Shown one piece after another: positions 52,401-63,072 of a stretch of DNA of 64,000 nucleotides. This DNA is from Magnetospirillum sp. (GTDB taxonomy: Bacteria; Pseudomonadota; Alphaproteobacteria; Rhodospirillales; Magnetospirillaceae). Within the stretch, counting starts at the first letter, position 1. Each line of letters starts with the position of its first letter. The stretch is taken from NCBI GenBank assembly GCA_024707145.1, contig JANQAI010000011.1, forward strand, positions 310,001 to 374,000, written 5' to 3'. Both the position numbers and the translations under genes were made by a program. Below the pieces are notes generated by a model, which worked only from the letters and a program-made list of their open reading frames with translations, was not told the origin of the DNA and made no database searches.

Positions 52401-53174
52401 GGTCAGCGCCAGTCCGTTCCAGGCCAGCCGGTCCACCCGGCCGGTTCCCATCTCCACCTGGCCCGAGATTTCCGGGCTGGGCAGGCGGCCGACCACGAAG
52501 CCCGAGCCGGTGGCGTCGCCGCTGAGGGCGAGGCCGGTCACGCGTTGCAGCCGGGTCAGGTCGGGCAGCCGCAAGTACCAGCGCAGGTCCAGGTAGTCCG
52601 GCCCGGCGGTGCCGGCCAGACGGGCGAAACCGTCGCCCGCGCGCAGCGACAAATCCACGTCGCCCCCGCCGCCCTGCATCTGGCCCTGCATCTGGAAGGT
52701 GCCCGCCAGCTCCAGGTCCAGCGGCTGTCCCAGCACCGCCGCGTCCAGGTGGATGGGCGCCTTCAGTTCGTCCAGCCGCAGGGTGCCGGACGGCATACCG
52801 CCTTGCCCATCGCCGCTTCCGCCCGTCTCGGGCAGGCGGTGGATATCGACCCTGGCGGCGACCAAGCGGTCGATGTCCAGCATGCGCCGCCACAGGCGCA
52901 ACGGATGCCACACCAGTTCCGGTTGGGTCACCTCCAGCCAGGTGCCGTGTTCGTCCGCCAGCCGCAGATGGTCGGCGCGCATGCGGAAGGGCCAGCCCAG
53001 GCGGTAGCCGTCCAATTCCAGTCCGGGAAGCCGGTCTTCCAGCGTGCCCGAGGTCCAGCGCTCGCCTGGGCGCGAATGCAGGAAGACCAAGAAGCCGCCC
53101 AGCCCGAACACCATCGTCGCCGCCAGGGCGGCGACCCCGAGGATCAGCCGGCGCAGCCATGGAGTCGAGATCAT
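49422..53174 (-). CDS. tamB: Translocation and assembly module inner-membrane protein TamB
   Basis: A 1250-residue protein. It has one N-terminal membrane helix (RRLILGVAALAATMVFGLGGFLVFL), then a very long region of short repeated beta-strand segments (LSGxAxLDG, GRVGD, LRGTADL), the DUF490 beta-taco groove, and the conserved C-terminus (DVGRGFSLESSLGEQSGGGVGVNWRMDY). It spans the periplasm and carries lipids or outer-membrane proteins to TamA. It starts 10 bases after tamA, in the same operon. The frame is intact throughout, which contrasts with the many frameshifted genes elsewhere. Confidence 0.93.
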   Translation of the reverse strand: MISTPWLRRLILGVAALAATMVFGLGGFLVFLHSRPGERWTSGTLEDRLPGLELDGYRLGWPFRMRADHLRLADEHGTWLEVTQPELVWHPLRLWRRMLDIDRLVAARVDIHRLPETGGSGDGQGGMPSGTLRLDELKAPIHLDAAVLGQPLDLELAGTFQMQGQMQGGGGDVDLSLRAGDGFARLAGTAGPDYLDLRWYLRLPDLTRLQRVTGLALSGDATGSGFVVGRLPSPEISGQVEMGTGRVDRLAWNGLALTGKVVPGADRWLTSAQVEIHFPRLDGTPLPVQQARLEAIGDMAPEQGRVRLGHVQLVTPATTLAGAGVIGDWGRDSLLRLRGTADLNALAGGGVTGQVTVRGMVAGDLTQPALRASLTAQASQLATGVEVLDRAVGAEPRAALTAHLAGNRVQVERLRMDGARAALWSAGRVGDRLELWTRLSLPDLSVLAPNLTGAGFASGRVGGAPTAPTLSGLAHLAGLRVGDAPPGDGDVAFDLADLGKPRGTLSADVTVAGTPVNGRAQLDAANGIRLRDLQLASGDARLGGDLWIKDGVQGRLSGSIPELKAWEGLVGRPLAGRVEADAVLDPGHGQSVRLSVRGYDLSSGGLALPVVTAQADLNRLTTTPGGRVDIIAQGRVGDIPLNDITLSASGQPGRVVVERAEVDADKVPVRLLRPVSVSWRDDTVTLPPALLGLGGGRIEASGRLSRGSVQVRARLEGVPLMLVGLAAPVDAVGTVSGSVDASGPVTAPAVRFSLNGRDVGLAAAARGGLGRMTAQLDGNWRDGRVRAQGSLADGQKVQAEASGSFPLPGDGPVQARLRVTGDAARLAEALPLAGHVFAGSLDATAMVSGTMASPAITGRATLSQGRYENLDSGTLITPLTATAELSGDRAQLHAEGGDGGRGRTQLSGTATLDGAYRADITFDRFTALRRDDVEASVTGVLRLEGADEDGRIAGQLAVPRAEVDVGRIRGGGPVTLEVVEINRPGPPPDERKDNPAAAGPVTMALAVQVAVEHAFVRGRGLDSEWQGKLDVGGTLTQPSLTGRLSVARGQFDFLGKQFRLIQDSNITFEGGESIDPSLAVTAEANAADITAQVQIGGTAKTPEFTISSQPTLPQDEVLARVLFGREAGKLSAFQQVQLAQMAATGLTGGGGGFDPIGKIRGFLGLDVLGVGSADDQTASRSARNGERTETGPTLSAGKYIGPDTFVRVDQGTSGLGRVVVEQDVGRGFSLESSLGEQSGGGVGVNWRMDY

Positions 53175-53184
53175 AAGACGGGAT

Positions 53185-54966
53185 TTAGAACGCCTGGCCC
53201 AAACTCAAGTACACCTGAAAGGAATCGTCGATGCCTCGGCGGCGATTGAGCGGTACGGCGACGTCCAGGCGGGCGGGACCGACGGGGGTGAAATAGCGCA
53301 GGCCGAGGCCGGCGCCCCAGCGCAGGTCGTCCTCGGGGTGGGGCAGGCGGCTCTCGTAGGCACTGCCGGCCTCGATGAAGGGAACCACGCCGATGGTGTC
53401 GGTCACCTTGACGCGGATTTCGCCGCCGAAGGCCAGGGCCGACAGGCCGCCGGTCGGGTCGCCGGCGTCGTCCACCGGCCCGGCCATCTGGTAGCCGTAG
53501 GCGCGCACCGAACCGCCGCCACCCACGTAGAAGCGCTTGTCGGAGGGAATGCTGTCCAGGCCGGCGCCGGTGATGATGCCGAAATGCCCCCAGCCGGCCA
53601 GGATGATGCGTGGATCGTTCAGCACCTCAAGATAATGGCTGTCGCCGATCTCGAAGCGGGTGAAGCCGACGGTGCTGCCCAGCGCTTCCACGAACGGGCG
53701 CACTTGCACGCGCAGCCGGTTGCCCCGGCTGGGGTCCAGCAGGTCGTCGGTGTTGTCGTGGCGGGCCTCCAGCGGCAGCGACACCAGGGTGTAGTCGCGG
53801 GTGCGGTTCTCGCGCTCCTCGAACGTGCGTTCCACCGCGCCCGAAGCCGCGACCGTCCAGGTGGGCGTCAACCGCCACTCCATGCCCACCGAGCCGCCCA
53901 GCGTGCGGGTGTTGTAGGCTTCGGTGCGCTGCTCCTCGGCGGTCAGGGCGGCTAGGCCGTCCTGGTCGACGGCGCCCAGGTCGGGCACCCGCGCGGTCAG
54001 GTCCACGGCGTTGCGGATCTGGCTGGCGGTCAGTTCGCCGCGCAGCCGTTCGGCGGCGCCCAGCAGGTTGCGGTGCTCCCAGAAGGCGCGGGCGCCGAAG
54101 CCCTCCGACGAGGCCCAGGACAAGCCGGTGCCCACCGAGCGCCGGTTGGCCTCGCGCAGGTCGATGGTCATGGGCAGCCGTCCCTCGGCGTCCACCGCCT
54201 CGGCGGTGGACAGCTTCACCGACGAAAACAGCCGGCTTTCCACCAGCCGCTTGCGCAAGGATTCCATGGCCGATAGCGAAAAGTGCTCGTCCGGTTCCCA
54301 CGGTATCCGCCGGCGCACCCATCCCTCGTCCAGCCGGGACAGCCCGTTGACCGTGACCGGACCGAAGGTGCACAGCGGCCCGGACGCGACCACCACCTCG
54401 ACCCGCATGGTCTGGGCGGCGTGGTCCACCACCACTTGGCGCTCCGTCGCCTTGGCCAGGGCAAAGCCCTGCTCGGCCAGCGCCCGCAGCAGGGCGGCCT
54501 GGGCGGTCACCACCGCCTCGGCGCGGGCGGGGTCGCCGATCCCCAGGCCCAGATCCGCAATGGGCACCGGTTCGGGTTCCGGCTGGCCGGCGGCATGATC
54601 CATGCGCACGTTGAAGGCCTCCAGCCGGAAGCGCGGGCCGGCATCCACCGTGACCGCCACCGCCACCGGCCGGGCGGTTTCGTCCAGCGTGAAGCTGGTC
54701 TTGCCGGCGTAATAACCTTCCGAGCGCAGCACTTCCACCAGGCGGTCCATGTCGGCCTCGGCGCGGTGGCGCAGCGAGATTACGCTGGGCGCCGGCTGGT
54801 CCTTGGCCTGGACCAGCCGGGATTCGGCCTCCAGCTTGTCGGCCAGATCGGTCGAGGGGGCGCCGGTCACGGCCACCGTGTAGGGCACCTCTTGGGCGGC
54901 GGCCGGGAACGCGGCCGCCAGCAGGCAGGCCAGCCAGACCAGCCGGAGCAAACTCCCCTTGCGCAT
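53185..54966 (-). CDS. tamA: Translocation and assembly module outer-membrane protein TamA (Omp85)
   Basis: A 593-residue protein with a Sec signal (LVWLACLLAAAFPAAAQ|E). Three POTRA-like domains occupy residues 28-270 (VISLRHRAEADMDRLVEVLRSEGYYAGKTSF; FGPVTVNGLSRLDEGWVRRRIPW). A 16-stranded barrel follows, with the D15 features FYVGGGGSVRAYGYQMAGP and GLGLRYFTPVGPARLDVAVPLN, ending in Phe (YLSLGQAF) as outer-membrane barrels do. It works with TamB in envelope biogenesis. GGAGGTGC precedes the ATG. Confidence 0.92.
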   Translation of the reverse strand: MRKGSLLRLVWLACLLAAAFPAAAQEVPYTVAVTGAPSTDLADKLEAESRLVQAKDQPAPSVISLRHRAEADMDRLVEVLRSEGYYAGKTSFTLDETARPVAVAVTVDAGPRFRLEAFNVRMDHAAGQPEPEPVPIADLGLGIGDPARAEAVVTAQAALLRALAEQGFALAKATERQVVVDHAAQTMRVEVVVASGPLCTFGPVTVNGLSRLDEGWVRRRIPWEPDEHFSLSAMESLRKRLVESRLFSSVKLSTAEAVDAEGRLPMTIDLREANRRSVGTGLSWASSEGFGARAFWEHRNLLGAAERLRGELTASQIRNAVDLTARVPDLGAVDQDGLAALTAEEQRTEAYNTRTLGGSVGMEWRLTPTWTVAASGAVERTFEERENRTRDYTLVSLPLEARHDNTDDLLDPSRGNRLRVQVRPFVEALGSTVGFTRFEIGDSHYLEVLNDPRIILAGWGHFGIITGAGLDSIPSDKRFYVGGGGSVRAYGYQMAGPVDDAGDPTGGLSALAFGGEIRVKVTDTIGVVPFIEAGSAYESRLPHPEDDLRWGAGLGLRYFTPVGPARLDVAVPLNRRRGIDDSFQVYLSLGQAF

Positions 54967-55246
54967 GCCCGCACCTCCGCAGACGGCAGTCTAAGGAGGT
55001 GGCCGTTGCGGCAGAAGATGGGCGAATGGACGATGCCGAAGGGCGGGGGCGCGAATAATTCCTTGCGTCCGAGGGTGCCCGCGCCCATCTTTGGTTCCAT
55101 CGAATTTTGTTTGGGTTTGCGTTCTCCCCCTCGCGCCTGCGGAACATCGGTTCCGGATCCGCGGGGCCGGGCTTCCTCCCATCGCTAAAATTTGATGCCG
55201 GGGCACCACGTTGGTCCCTGGTAACGCCAGCTTTGAGGAGGGACTT

Positions 55247-55453
55247 ATGTCCACTGGCACCGTGAAGTGGTTTAACAGCACCAAGGGTTACGGCTTCATC
55301 CAGCCCGACGACGGCTCGGCCGACGTGTTCGTCCACATCAGTGCGGTCGAGCGCGCCGGCATGGCCAATCTCGCCGAGGGCCAGAAGCTGTCCTATGCGC
55401 TGGAGAAGGGGCGGACCGGCAAGATGGCCGCTGTCAACCTGCAGGCCATCTGA
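55247..55453 (+). CDS. cspA: Cold-shock protein, CspA family
   Basis: A 68-residue single cold-shock domain ([38 protein letters not shown]). RNP1 (KGYGFIQ) and RNP2 (VFVHIS) are intact, so it binds single-stranded RNA/DNA. The start is set by GAGGAGGGACTT; the frame is open 36 bases further upstream without homology. A 280-base spacer upstream separates it from divergent tamA and may contain a long 5' leader. A strong hairpin follows at 55472. Confidence 0.93.
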   Translation: MSTGTVKWFNSTKGYGFIQPDDGSADVFVHISAVERAGMANLAEGQKLSYALEKGRTGKMAAVNLQAI

Positions 55454-55471
55454 TACACTCCATCCATCAGC

Positions 55472-55499
55472 CGGCCGGCCCGGGCAACCGGGCCGGCCG
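55472..55499 (+). terminator. Strong GC hairpin after cspA
   Basis: CGGCCGGCCCGG (55472-55483) and CCGGGCCGGCCG (55488-55499) form a perfect 12-bp stem with a GCAA tetraloop, a stable GNRA type. There is no U-tract. It separates cspA from the infA paralogue 28 bases on. Confidence 0.55.
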
Positions 55500-55526
55500 C
55501 TTGTACTTGTGAAAGGCGCTGTTTTC

Positions 55527-55799
55527 GTGGCGAAAGAAGACATCATCGAATTCGACGGCGTGGTGGCGGAAGTGCTGCCCGATTCCCGTTTCAAGGTGAC
55601 CCTGGACAGCGGCCATGACGTCATGGCCTATGCGTCCGGCCGCATGAAGAAGAACCGCATCCGCATCCTGGCGGGCGACCGCGTGACCGTGGAGATGACC
55701 CCCTACGACCTGACCAAGGGGCGCATCAACTTCCGTCACAAGGACGAGCGCGCCGCCCCCATGGGCGGGCAGACCCGGCCGCCGCCGCGCCGCCGCTGA
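55527..55799 (+). CDS. infA: Translation initiation factor IF-1, extended form
   Basis: A 90-residue protein starting at GTG ([20 protein letters not shown]). Residues 1-72 are a full IF-1 S1-like OB fold ([49 protein letters not shown]). Residues 73-90 add a tail rich in Pro and Arg ([20 protein letters not shown]). The standard protein has 72 residues. Genes of this kind next to cspA and a DEAD helicase probably serve cold adaptation (inference). Whether another infA exists elsewhere cannot be seen. Confidence 0.88.
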   Translation: MAKEDIIEFDGVVAEVLPDSRFKVTLDSGHDVMAYASGRMKKNRIRILAGDRVTVEMTPYDLTKGRINFRHKDERAAPMGGQTRPPPRRR

Positions 55800-56051
55800 C
55801 GGCGTGCGGGTGCGCGGGCGTTGCGGGGCGCCCAGGCAATCTGATATACCTGCCCCGCCTGGAACTTCTCGACGAGAGCACGCCGGCTGCCGCTTCCCAT
55901 GGGTGTGGCCGCCATCTCGCCAGTTCCGAACTTTCCCTCTCCCCAGTGGTCGCGTGCCCCACGGGCGCTCTGGAACCCACGTTCCGCGACCATTCGTCCC
56001 GGCCATCCCGGCCGGGCGTGGAGACGGACTTCGCTTGAAAGCATTTTTCTC

Positions 56052-57402
56052 ATGGCGACTTTTGCCGAGCCTCGGCCTGGCCGAGCCCTTGATCCGCGCC
56101 CTCGACGCCGAGGGTTACACCGATCCCACCCCCATTCAGGCCCAGGCCATTCCCCATCTGCTGGAGGGCCGCGACGTGCTGGGCATCGCCCAGACCGGCA
56201 CCGGCAAGACGGCCGCTTTCGCCCTGCCCATCCTGCACCGGCTCAATGCCGACCGCCGTCGTCCGGCGCCGCGCTCGACCCGCGTGCTGATCCTGACCCC
56301 CACCCGCGAACTGGCCGTGCAGATCGGCGAGGGCTTCGCCGCCTACGGCAAGAACGTGCGCTTCAAGCGGGCGGTGATCTTCGGCGGCGTCGGCCAGGTG
56401 CCGCAGGTGCAGGCGGTGGCGCCCGGCATCGACGTGCTGGTGGCGACGCCCGGCCGCCTCATCGACCTGATGGACCAGGGGCACCTGACGTTGAACAGCG
56501 TCGAGATGCTGGTGCTGGACGAGGCCGACCGCATGCTCGACATGGGCTTCATCCACGCGGTGCGCAAGATCGCCGCCAAGCTGCCCAAGAAGCGCCAGAC
56601 CCTGTTGTTCTCGGCCACCATGCCCGATTCGGTGGCCGACCTTGCCGCCGGCCTGCTGGCTGATCCGGTGCGGGTCGAGGTCACTCCGGTGGCCACCACC
56701 GCCGAGAAGATCGAGCAGAAGGTGATGTTCGTCACCCGCGAGAACAAGCGCATCCTGCTGGTGGAATTGCTGAAGGACAAGGCGGTCAGCCGCGCGATCG
56801 TCTTCACCCGCACCAAGCACGGCGCCAACCGGGTGGCCGAGCAGCTCTCCAAGTCGGGCGTCGCCGCCGACGCCATCCATGGCAACAAGAGCCAGGGTGC
56901 GCGCCAGAAGGCGCTGAACGCCTTCAAGAGCGGCGACATCCGCGCCCTGGTGGCCACCGACATCGCGGCGCGCGGCATCGACGTGGACGGCGTCACCCAC
57001 GTGATTAATTTCGAGCTGCCCAACGAGCCGGAAAGCTATGTCCATCGCATCGGACGCACCGCGCGGGCCGGTGCCGAGGGTATCGCCCTGTCGCTGTGTG
57101 ATGCCGAGGAAGTGGCCTATCTGCGCCAGATCGAGAAGACCATCCGCATGACGGTGCCGGTGGACGTGGACCATGACTGGCATGCCGACGGCATCCACAA
57201 GATCCACGTGTCCAAGGGACCGGCTCCCAAGCCGCCGGCCCAGGGCCAGCGCGGCCGTGGCGGCAATGGCGGCGGCGGCAGGCCTGCCGGCGCCAAGCCG
57301 GCCGGTGGTGGCAAGCCTGCCGGCGGCCGCCCCGGCCAGGCCAAGGGCAAACCGGCGCAGCGCGACGGCCAGGGCCAGCACGGGCATGGCCGCAGGGGCT
57401 GA
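56052..57402 (+). CDS. rhlE: DEAD-box RNA helicase, RhlE type (frameshift at residue 6)
   Basis: About 449 residues. The start ATGGCGACTTTTGCCGAG is out of frame with the rest; removing one C at GAGCCTC (56067-56073) gives [17 protein letters not shown], the standard helicase start. Q motif ([18 protein letters not shown]), motif I AQTGTGKT, Ia [22 protein letters not shown], and [12 protein letters not shown] are all intact. The C-terminal 90 residues are Gly/Pro/Lys-rich and likely RNA-binding. It follows cspA and infA on the same strand, a coherent cold-shock group. Confidence 0.9.
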
Positions 57403-57413
57403 GTGGTGAGTCA

Positions 57414-57439
57414 CCCCTCTCCCGCTGGCGGGAGAGGGG
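57414..57439. terminator. Hairpin between convergent helicase and TPR genes
   Basis: CCCCTCTCCCGC (57414-57425) and GCGGGAGAGGGG (57428-57439) form a perfect 12-bp stem with a two-base loop, 12 bases after the helicase stop and 11 before the TPR-gene stop. It can end both transcripts. Confidence 0.6.
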
Positions 57440-57449
57440 AAAGGGGGCT

Positions 57450-59036
57450 CTACCGTCCCGCCCAGTCGGGGTCGATGACTTGGCGGGCCTTGCGGTCCTC
57501 GGCCAGCTTCCTGACATGGCCCAGGTTGCGGGCGGCCACCTGGGCCGGGCCCTTGGCGCCGTGGGTGGTGAACACCTCCAGCGCCTCCTCCAGCACCTCC
57601 ATGGCCTGGAGCAGGTGGTTGACGCCGCCGCCGTGGCGGTCGAGCAGGAACAGGGCCGAGCCCAGGGTGTTGCGGGTGGCCGCCCAGGCCAGTGGGGTGC
57701 GGTCGCGGCTGCGCACCTCCAGCACGCTCTGGCAGGCATCCACCGCGCGCTTCAGCACCTCCGGGCTTTTCAACTGGTCGCCATAGACCTCCAGCACTTG
57801 GGCGATGATGTGCATGACCTCGGCCCAGCGTTGGGGCGCCTCGGCGCGGGTATGCACCTGCAGGGCCGCCTGCAGCGCCTGCAACGCCTCGCGCAGCAAT
57901 TCGGTGTCGCCGGTCAGCAGGTCCAGGCGGTACAGCGCCGTCCCCAGCCGCATCTGCAGGCCGGCCCATTCCTGCGGCATGGTGGTCTTGCCGACGGATT
58001 CCGCCGCCGCGCGCCATTCCTTCACCGCCTCTTCCAGGTATTCGGCGGCGCGTTCCTTCAGACGTTCGGCCCGGGCGGTCAGCACGGCGGCCAGATACTT
58101 GTGGATCAGCCCGGCCTCCCACGGCGGATCGGTGCGGGCGTTGAGGCGCTTCTCGGCGGCGCGATAGGCATTGGCGGCGCGCTGGAACCACTCGCCCGCC
58201 TGGGACGGCGGTACCACCAGGGCGCAGGCGGCGCAGGCATGGCCCTGCACCAGCTGGGCGGTGCGCTGCTGCGGCATGCTCCAGGCCACCGGCACCTTGG
58301 CGGCGATGGCTTCCAGCGGCGGCGCCGCCAGGGGCAGCAGGCGGCGCTGGCCGGCCCGCTGGACCTGGTTGGCCGGCTCGATCGCCGCCAGGATGGCGCC
58401 GTAGAGCAGGTGGAGCTGCGGCTCCTCCAGTTTGGCGGGGAATTCCAGCCGGCAGGCGGGGCCGAAGGTGGTGGGCCGGTCCTCGTCGGGCATGGAGGCG
58501 GTGGACAGGCGCAGGCGATAGCCGTCCTTGGTAATGTCGCCCCACACCAGCACGTCGGCGTTTTCCGCCGCCACGGTGTGGCGGGTGTTGGTCACCACCG
58601 CCGCCGTCAGGGCGGGGTCGTCCATCACGTCCAACTGGAACGGCCGGGGGAACGGCTTGACCTTCAGGCTGGTCTTGCCCTCCAGCAGCTTGTAGAGCGC
58701 CTGCGAGGCGGCGCCGTCGGCGCTGTCGCCGTTCATGGCCGCCACCAGGACGGTGAACAGGGGCGCCTCGGTGGGGGTGGCCGGCGGCTGGGGCGTTTGC
58801 TGCTTGGGATCGGGCTGCGGCTTGGGCTGCAGCATCTTGGCCACGGCTTCCAGCAGCCGGGCCAAGCCATGGGTGGCCGCGGGCGCCTGCTGCTGCGGCT
58901 GCTGCGGGGTGATGGCGGGCAGCCCGGCCTCCTGGGCGGGCGCCTCGGCCGGCTCCTTCCGCCGGGGCGGCAGGTTCAGATTCGGCCGCTCCAGCGGGCG
59001 CTTGAACCTTTCGCGAGGGTCTTCCGGGTTGCTCAT
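57450..59036 (-). CDS. TPR-like repeat protein, function unknown
   Basis: A 528-residue soluble protein. The first 95 residues are low complexity (Pro/Gln/Ala-rich, QQPQQQAPAA and PKPQPDPKQQTPQPP). Residues 95-240 form an alpha/beta domain (PLFTVLVAAMNGDSADGAASQALYKLL, ADVLVWGDITKDGYRLRL). Residues 265-510 are helical repeats resembling TPR units (WAGLQMRLGTALYRLDLLTGD, WAEVMHIIAQVLEVYGD, WAATRNTLGSALFLLDRHGG). Such repeats are widespread in Alphaproteobacteria. There is no signal peptide or enzyme motif. It is probably a scaffold; the name and partners are unknown. Confidence 0.65.
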   Translation of the reverse strand: MSNPEDPRERFKRPLERPNLNLPPRRKEPAEAPAQEAGLPAITPQQPQQQAPAATHGLARLLEAVAKMLQPKPQPDPKQQTPQPPATPTEAPLFTVLVAAMNGDSADGAASQALYKLLEGKTSLKVKPFPRPFQLDVMDDPALTAAVVTNTRHTVAAENADVLVWGDITKDGYRLRLSTASMPDEDRPTTFGPACRLEFPAKLEEPQLHLLYGAILAAIEPANQVQRAGQRRLLPLAAPPLEAIAAKVPVAWSMPQQRTAQLVQGHACAACALVVPPSQAGEWFQRAANAYRAAEKRLNARTDPPWEAGLIHKYLAAVLTARAERLKERAAEYLEEAVKEWRAAAESVGKTTMPQEWAGLQMRLGTALYRLDLLTGDTELLREALQALQAALQVHTRAEAPQRWAEVMHIIAQVLEVYGDQLKSPEVLKRAVDACQSVLEVRSRDRTPLAWAATRNTLGSALFLLDRHGGGVNHLLQAMEVLEEALEVFTTHGAKGPAQVAARNLGHVRKLAEDRKARQVIDPDWAGR

Positions 59037-59127
59037 CGCGTTCCCAAGACGTGACGGCCCAGGAAAAGGCGGGCCAAGGGGGAGGAGACTTCCTTATTAG
59101 ACCACGGCGGAGTGGCCGGCAATAAGG

Positions 59128-61368
<2,241 letters not shown>

Positions 61369-62919
61369 CTAGGCGGCCAGGGCATCGGCCGGCGGCGGAG
61401 TGTGGCCCGCCAGGGGGACGCTGACGGTGAACACCGAACCGGCGCCTGGACGCGAGGCCACGCCGATCTCATGGCCGAGCAGCCGGGCGGCGCGGTCCAC
61501 CACCGACAGCCCCAGGCCCAGCCCCTTGGCACGGTCGCGCTCGGGATTGCCGATCTGGTAGAAATCCTCGAACACGGCATGCAACTGGTCATGGGGAATA
61601 CCGATGCCGGTGTCCCACACCTCGATGCGCAGGGTGTCGCCCCGGCGCCGGCACCCCACCAGCACGCTGCCTTTGAGCGTGAAGCGGACGGCGTTGGCGA
61701 CCAGGCTGCGCAGCAGGCGACGCAGCAGGGCCGGGTCGCTGCGGACCATCGCCCGGCTGGGCACCAGCCGCAGGTTCAGGCCCTTGTCGGCGGCGGGGGC
61801 GTACCACTCCCGCAGCACGTCGGCCAGCAGCGGGCCGATGGCCACGTCGTCCATGTCGGGGGTGATGATGCCGGATTCCAGCACCGAGACGTCCAGGTAG
61901 TTGCCCAGCAGGTCCTCGCCGGCCGACAGGGCGGTCAGGGCGCCGGTGAGGATGCGGCGGTCCAGGCGGTCGTGCAGGCGGCGGTCCAGCGTGTCCAGGT
62001 ACAGCCGCAGGGCCTGCAGGGGTTGGCGCAGGTCGTGGCTGGCGGCGGCGAGGAAGCGGTTCTTGGCCTGTTCGGCAAGGAGGGCCTCGTCCACCGCGCG
62101 GCGCAGGCGTTCTTCGGACAGGCGCAACGCCCGGGTGACGGCGTCGCGCTCCAGCGCGCTCTGGCGGAAGCAGTGGATGGCGCGGGCCAGGGCGCCGACG
62201 GCGTTGGGGTTGCGGGTGTAGGGGATGGAGACGTCGGTGTCGCCGGCCGCCAGGGCCAGCAGGCTGGAGCGCAGGCGGCGCAGGGGGCGGTGGGTGCTGA
62301 TCAGCACCACCAGGCCCAGGCCGGTGGCCGCCACCGCGCCGCCGGTGAGCACCGCCAGGGCAATGATCAGCCGCTGGGTGGAGCGGTGCGCGGTGGTCAC
62401 TTCGGCGCGCAGTTGGGCTGCATGGCTCCGTTCGGCATCCAGGGCCTGGTCCAAGGCGGCGTGCAGGCTGCGATAGCTGCGTTCGCCCGCGCTGTTGTGC
62501 AGGGCGGCGGCGTCGTGCCAGCGTCCTTCCGCCAGCAGGTCGGCCACCCGCGCGCGGGTATCGCGCCAGTCCGACAGGCCGCGCACCAGCTTGGCCAACA
62601 CGTCGGGGTCGCCGCTATGGTTGCTGACCACCAGATTGAGGGCGTTCACCAGCCCAGTGTCGTCGGGACTTTCGCGCAGCGCAACCTGCCCGGCGGCGGC
62701 GGTATCCGCCGACAGAATCAGATCGTTCAGCTGGATCTGCAGGCTGTGGACATGATGATGCGCCCGCAGAAGGGCGTCGGCCAACTCGAACGGCTGCAGG
62801 TTCAGGTCCTCGCTGGCCTGGACGAAGCGGTCGATCCGGCCGAATGCCAGCCCGGCGGTTCCGGCGGCGAGAGCGAGAAATAGGCCGAGGGCCAGCCATT
62901 TGGCGGGGCGGGTTTCCAC
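61369..62919 (-). CDS. Membrane sensor histidine kinase
   Basis: A 516-residue protein. TM1 is at residues 8-27 and TM2 at 185-207, enclosing an extracytoplasmic helical domain of about 155 residues (4-helix-bundle type). Then a HAMP-like segment (THRPLRRLRSSLLALAAGDTDVSI), HisKA with His295 (FLAAASHDLRQPLQALRLYLDTL) and a HATPase domain (RRLLRSLVANAVRFT, IEVWDTGIGIP, KGLGLGLSVVDR). No receiver is fused and no response regulator gene adjoins. The stimulus is unknown. Confidence 0.88.
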   Translation of the reverse strand: METRPAKWLALGLFLALAAGTAGLAFGRIDRFVQASEDLNLQPFELADALLRAHHHVHSLQIQLNDLILSADTAAAGQVALRESPDDTGLVNALNLVVSNHSGDPDVLAKLVRGLSDWRDTRARVADLLAEGRWHDAAALHNSAGERSYRSLHAALDQALDAERSHAAQLRAEVTTAHRSTQRLIIALAVLTGGAVAATGLGLVVLISTHRPLRRLRSSLLALAAGDTDVSIPYTRNPNAVGALARAIHCFRQSALERDAVTRALRLSEERLRRAVDEALLAEQAKNRFLAAASHDLRQPLQALRLYLDTLDRRLHDRLDRRILTGALTALSAGEDLLGNYLDVSVLESGIITPDMDDVAIGPLLADVLREWYAPAADKGLNLRLVPSRAMVRSDPALLRRLLRSLVANAVRFTLKGSVLVGCRRRGDTLRIEVWDTGIGIPHDQLHAVFEDFYQIGNPERDRAKGLGLGLSVVDRAARLLGHEIGVASRPGAGSVFTVSVPLAGHTPPPADALAA

Positions 62920-63072
62920 GATTGTCCGCTGTTCTGCTGATGAGCGGGCAATATACCGCGCTCCGGGGGCTGGCCCGGATAATAAGTCTGTGCCCCACAG
63001 GGCGGAATACCGCCAAGGGCAGGGATTCCTTCCGCCGCCCTAGTCCAAAGGTCTGTCGGTGCTCGAATACGC

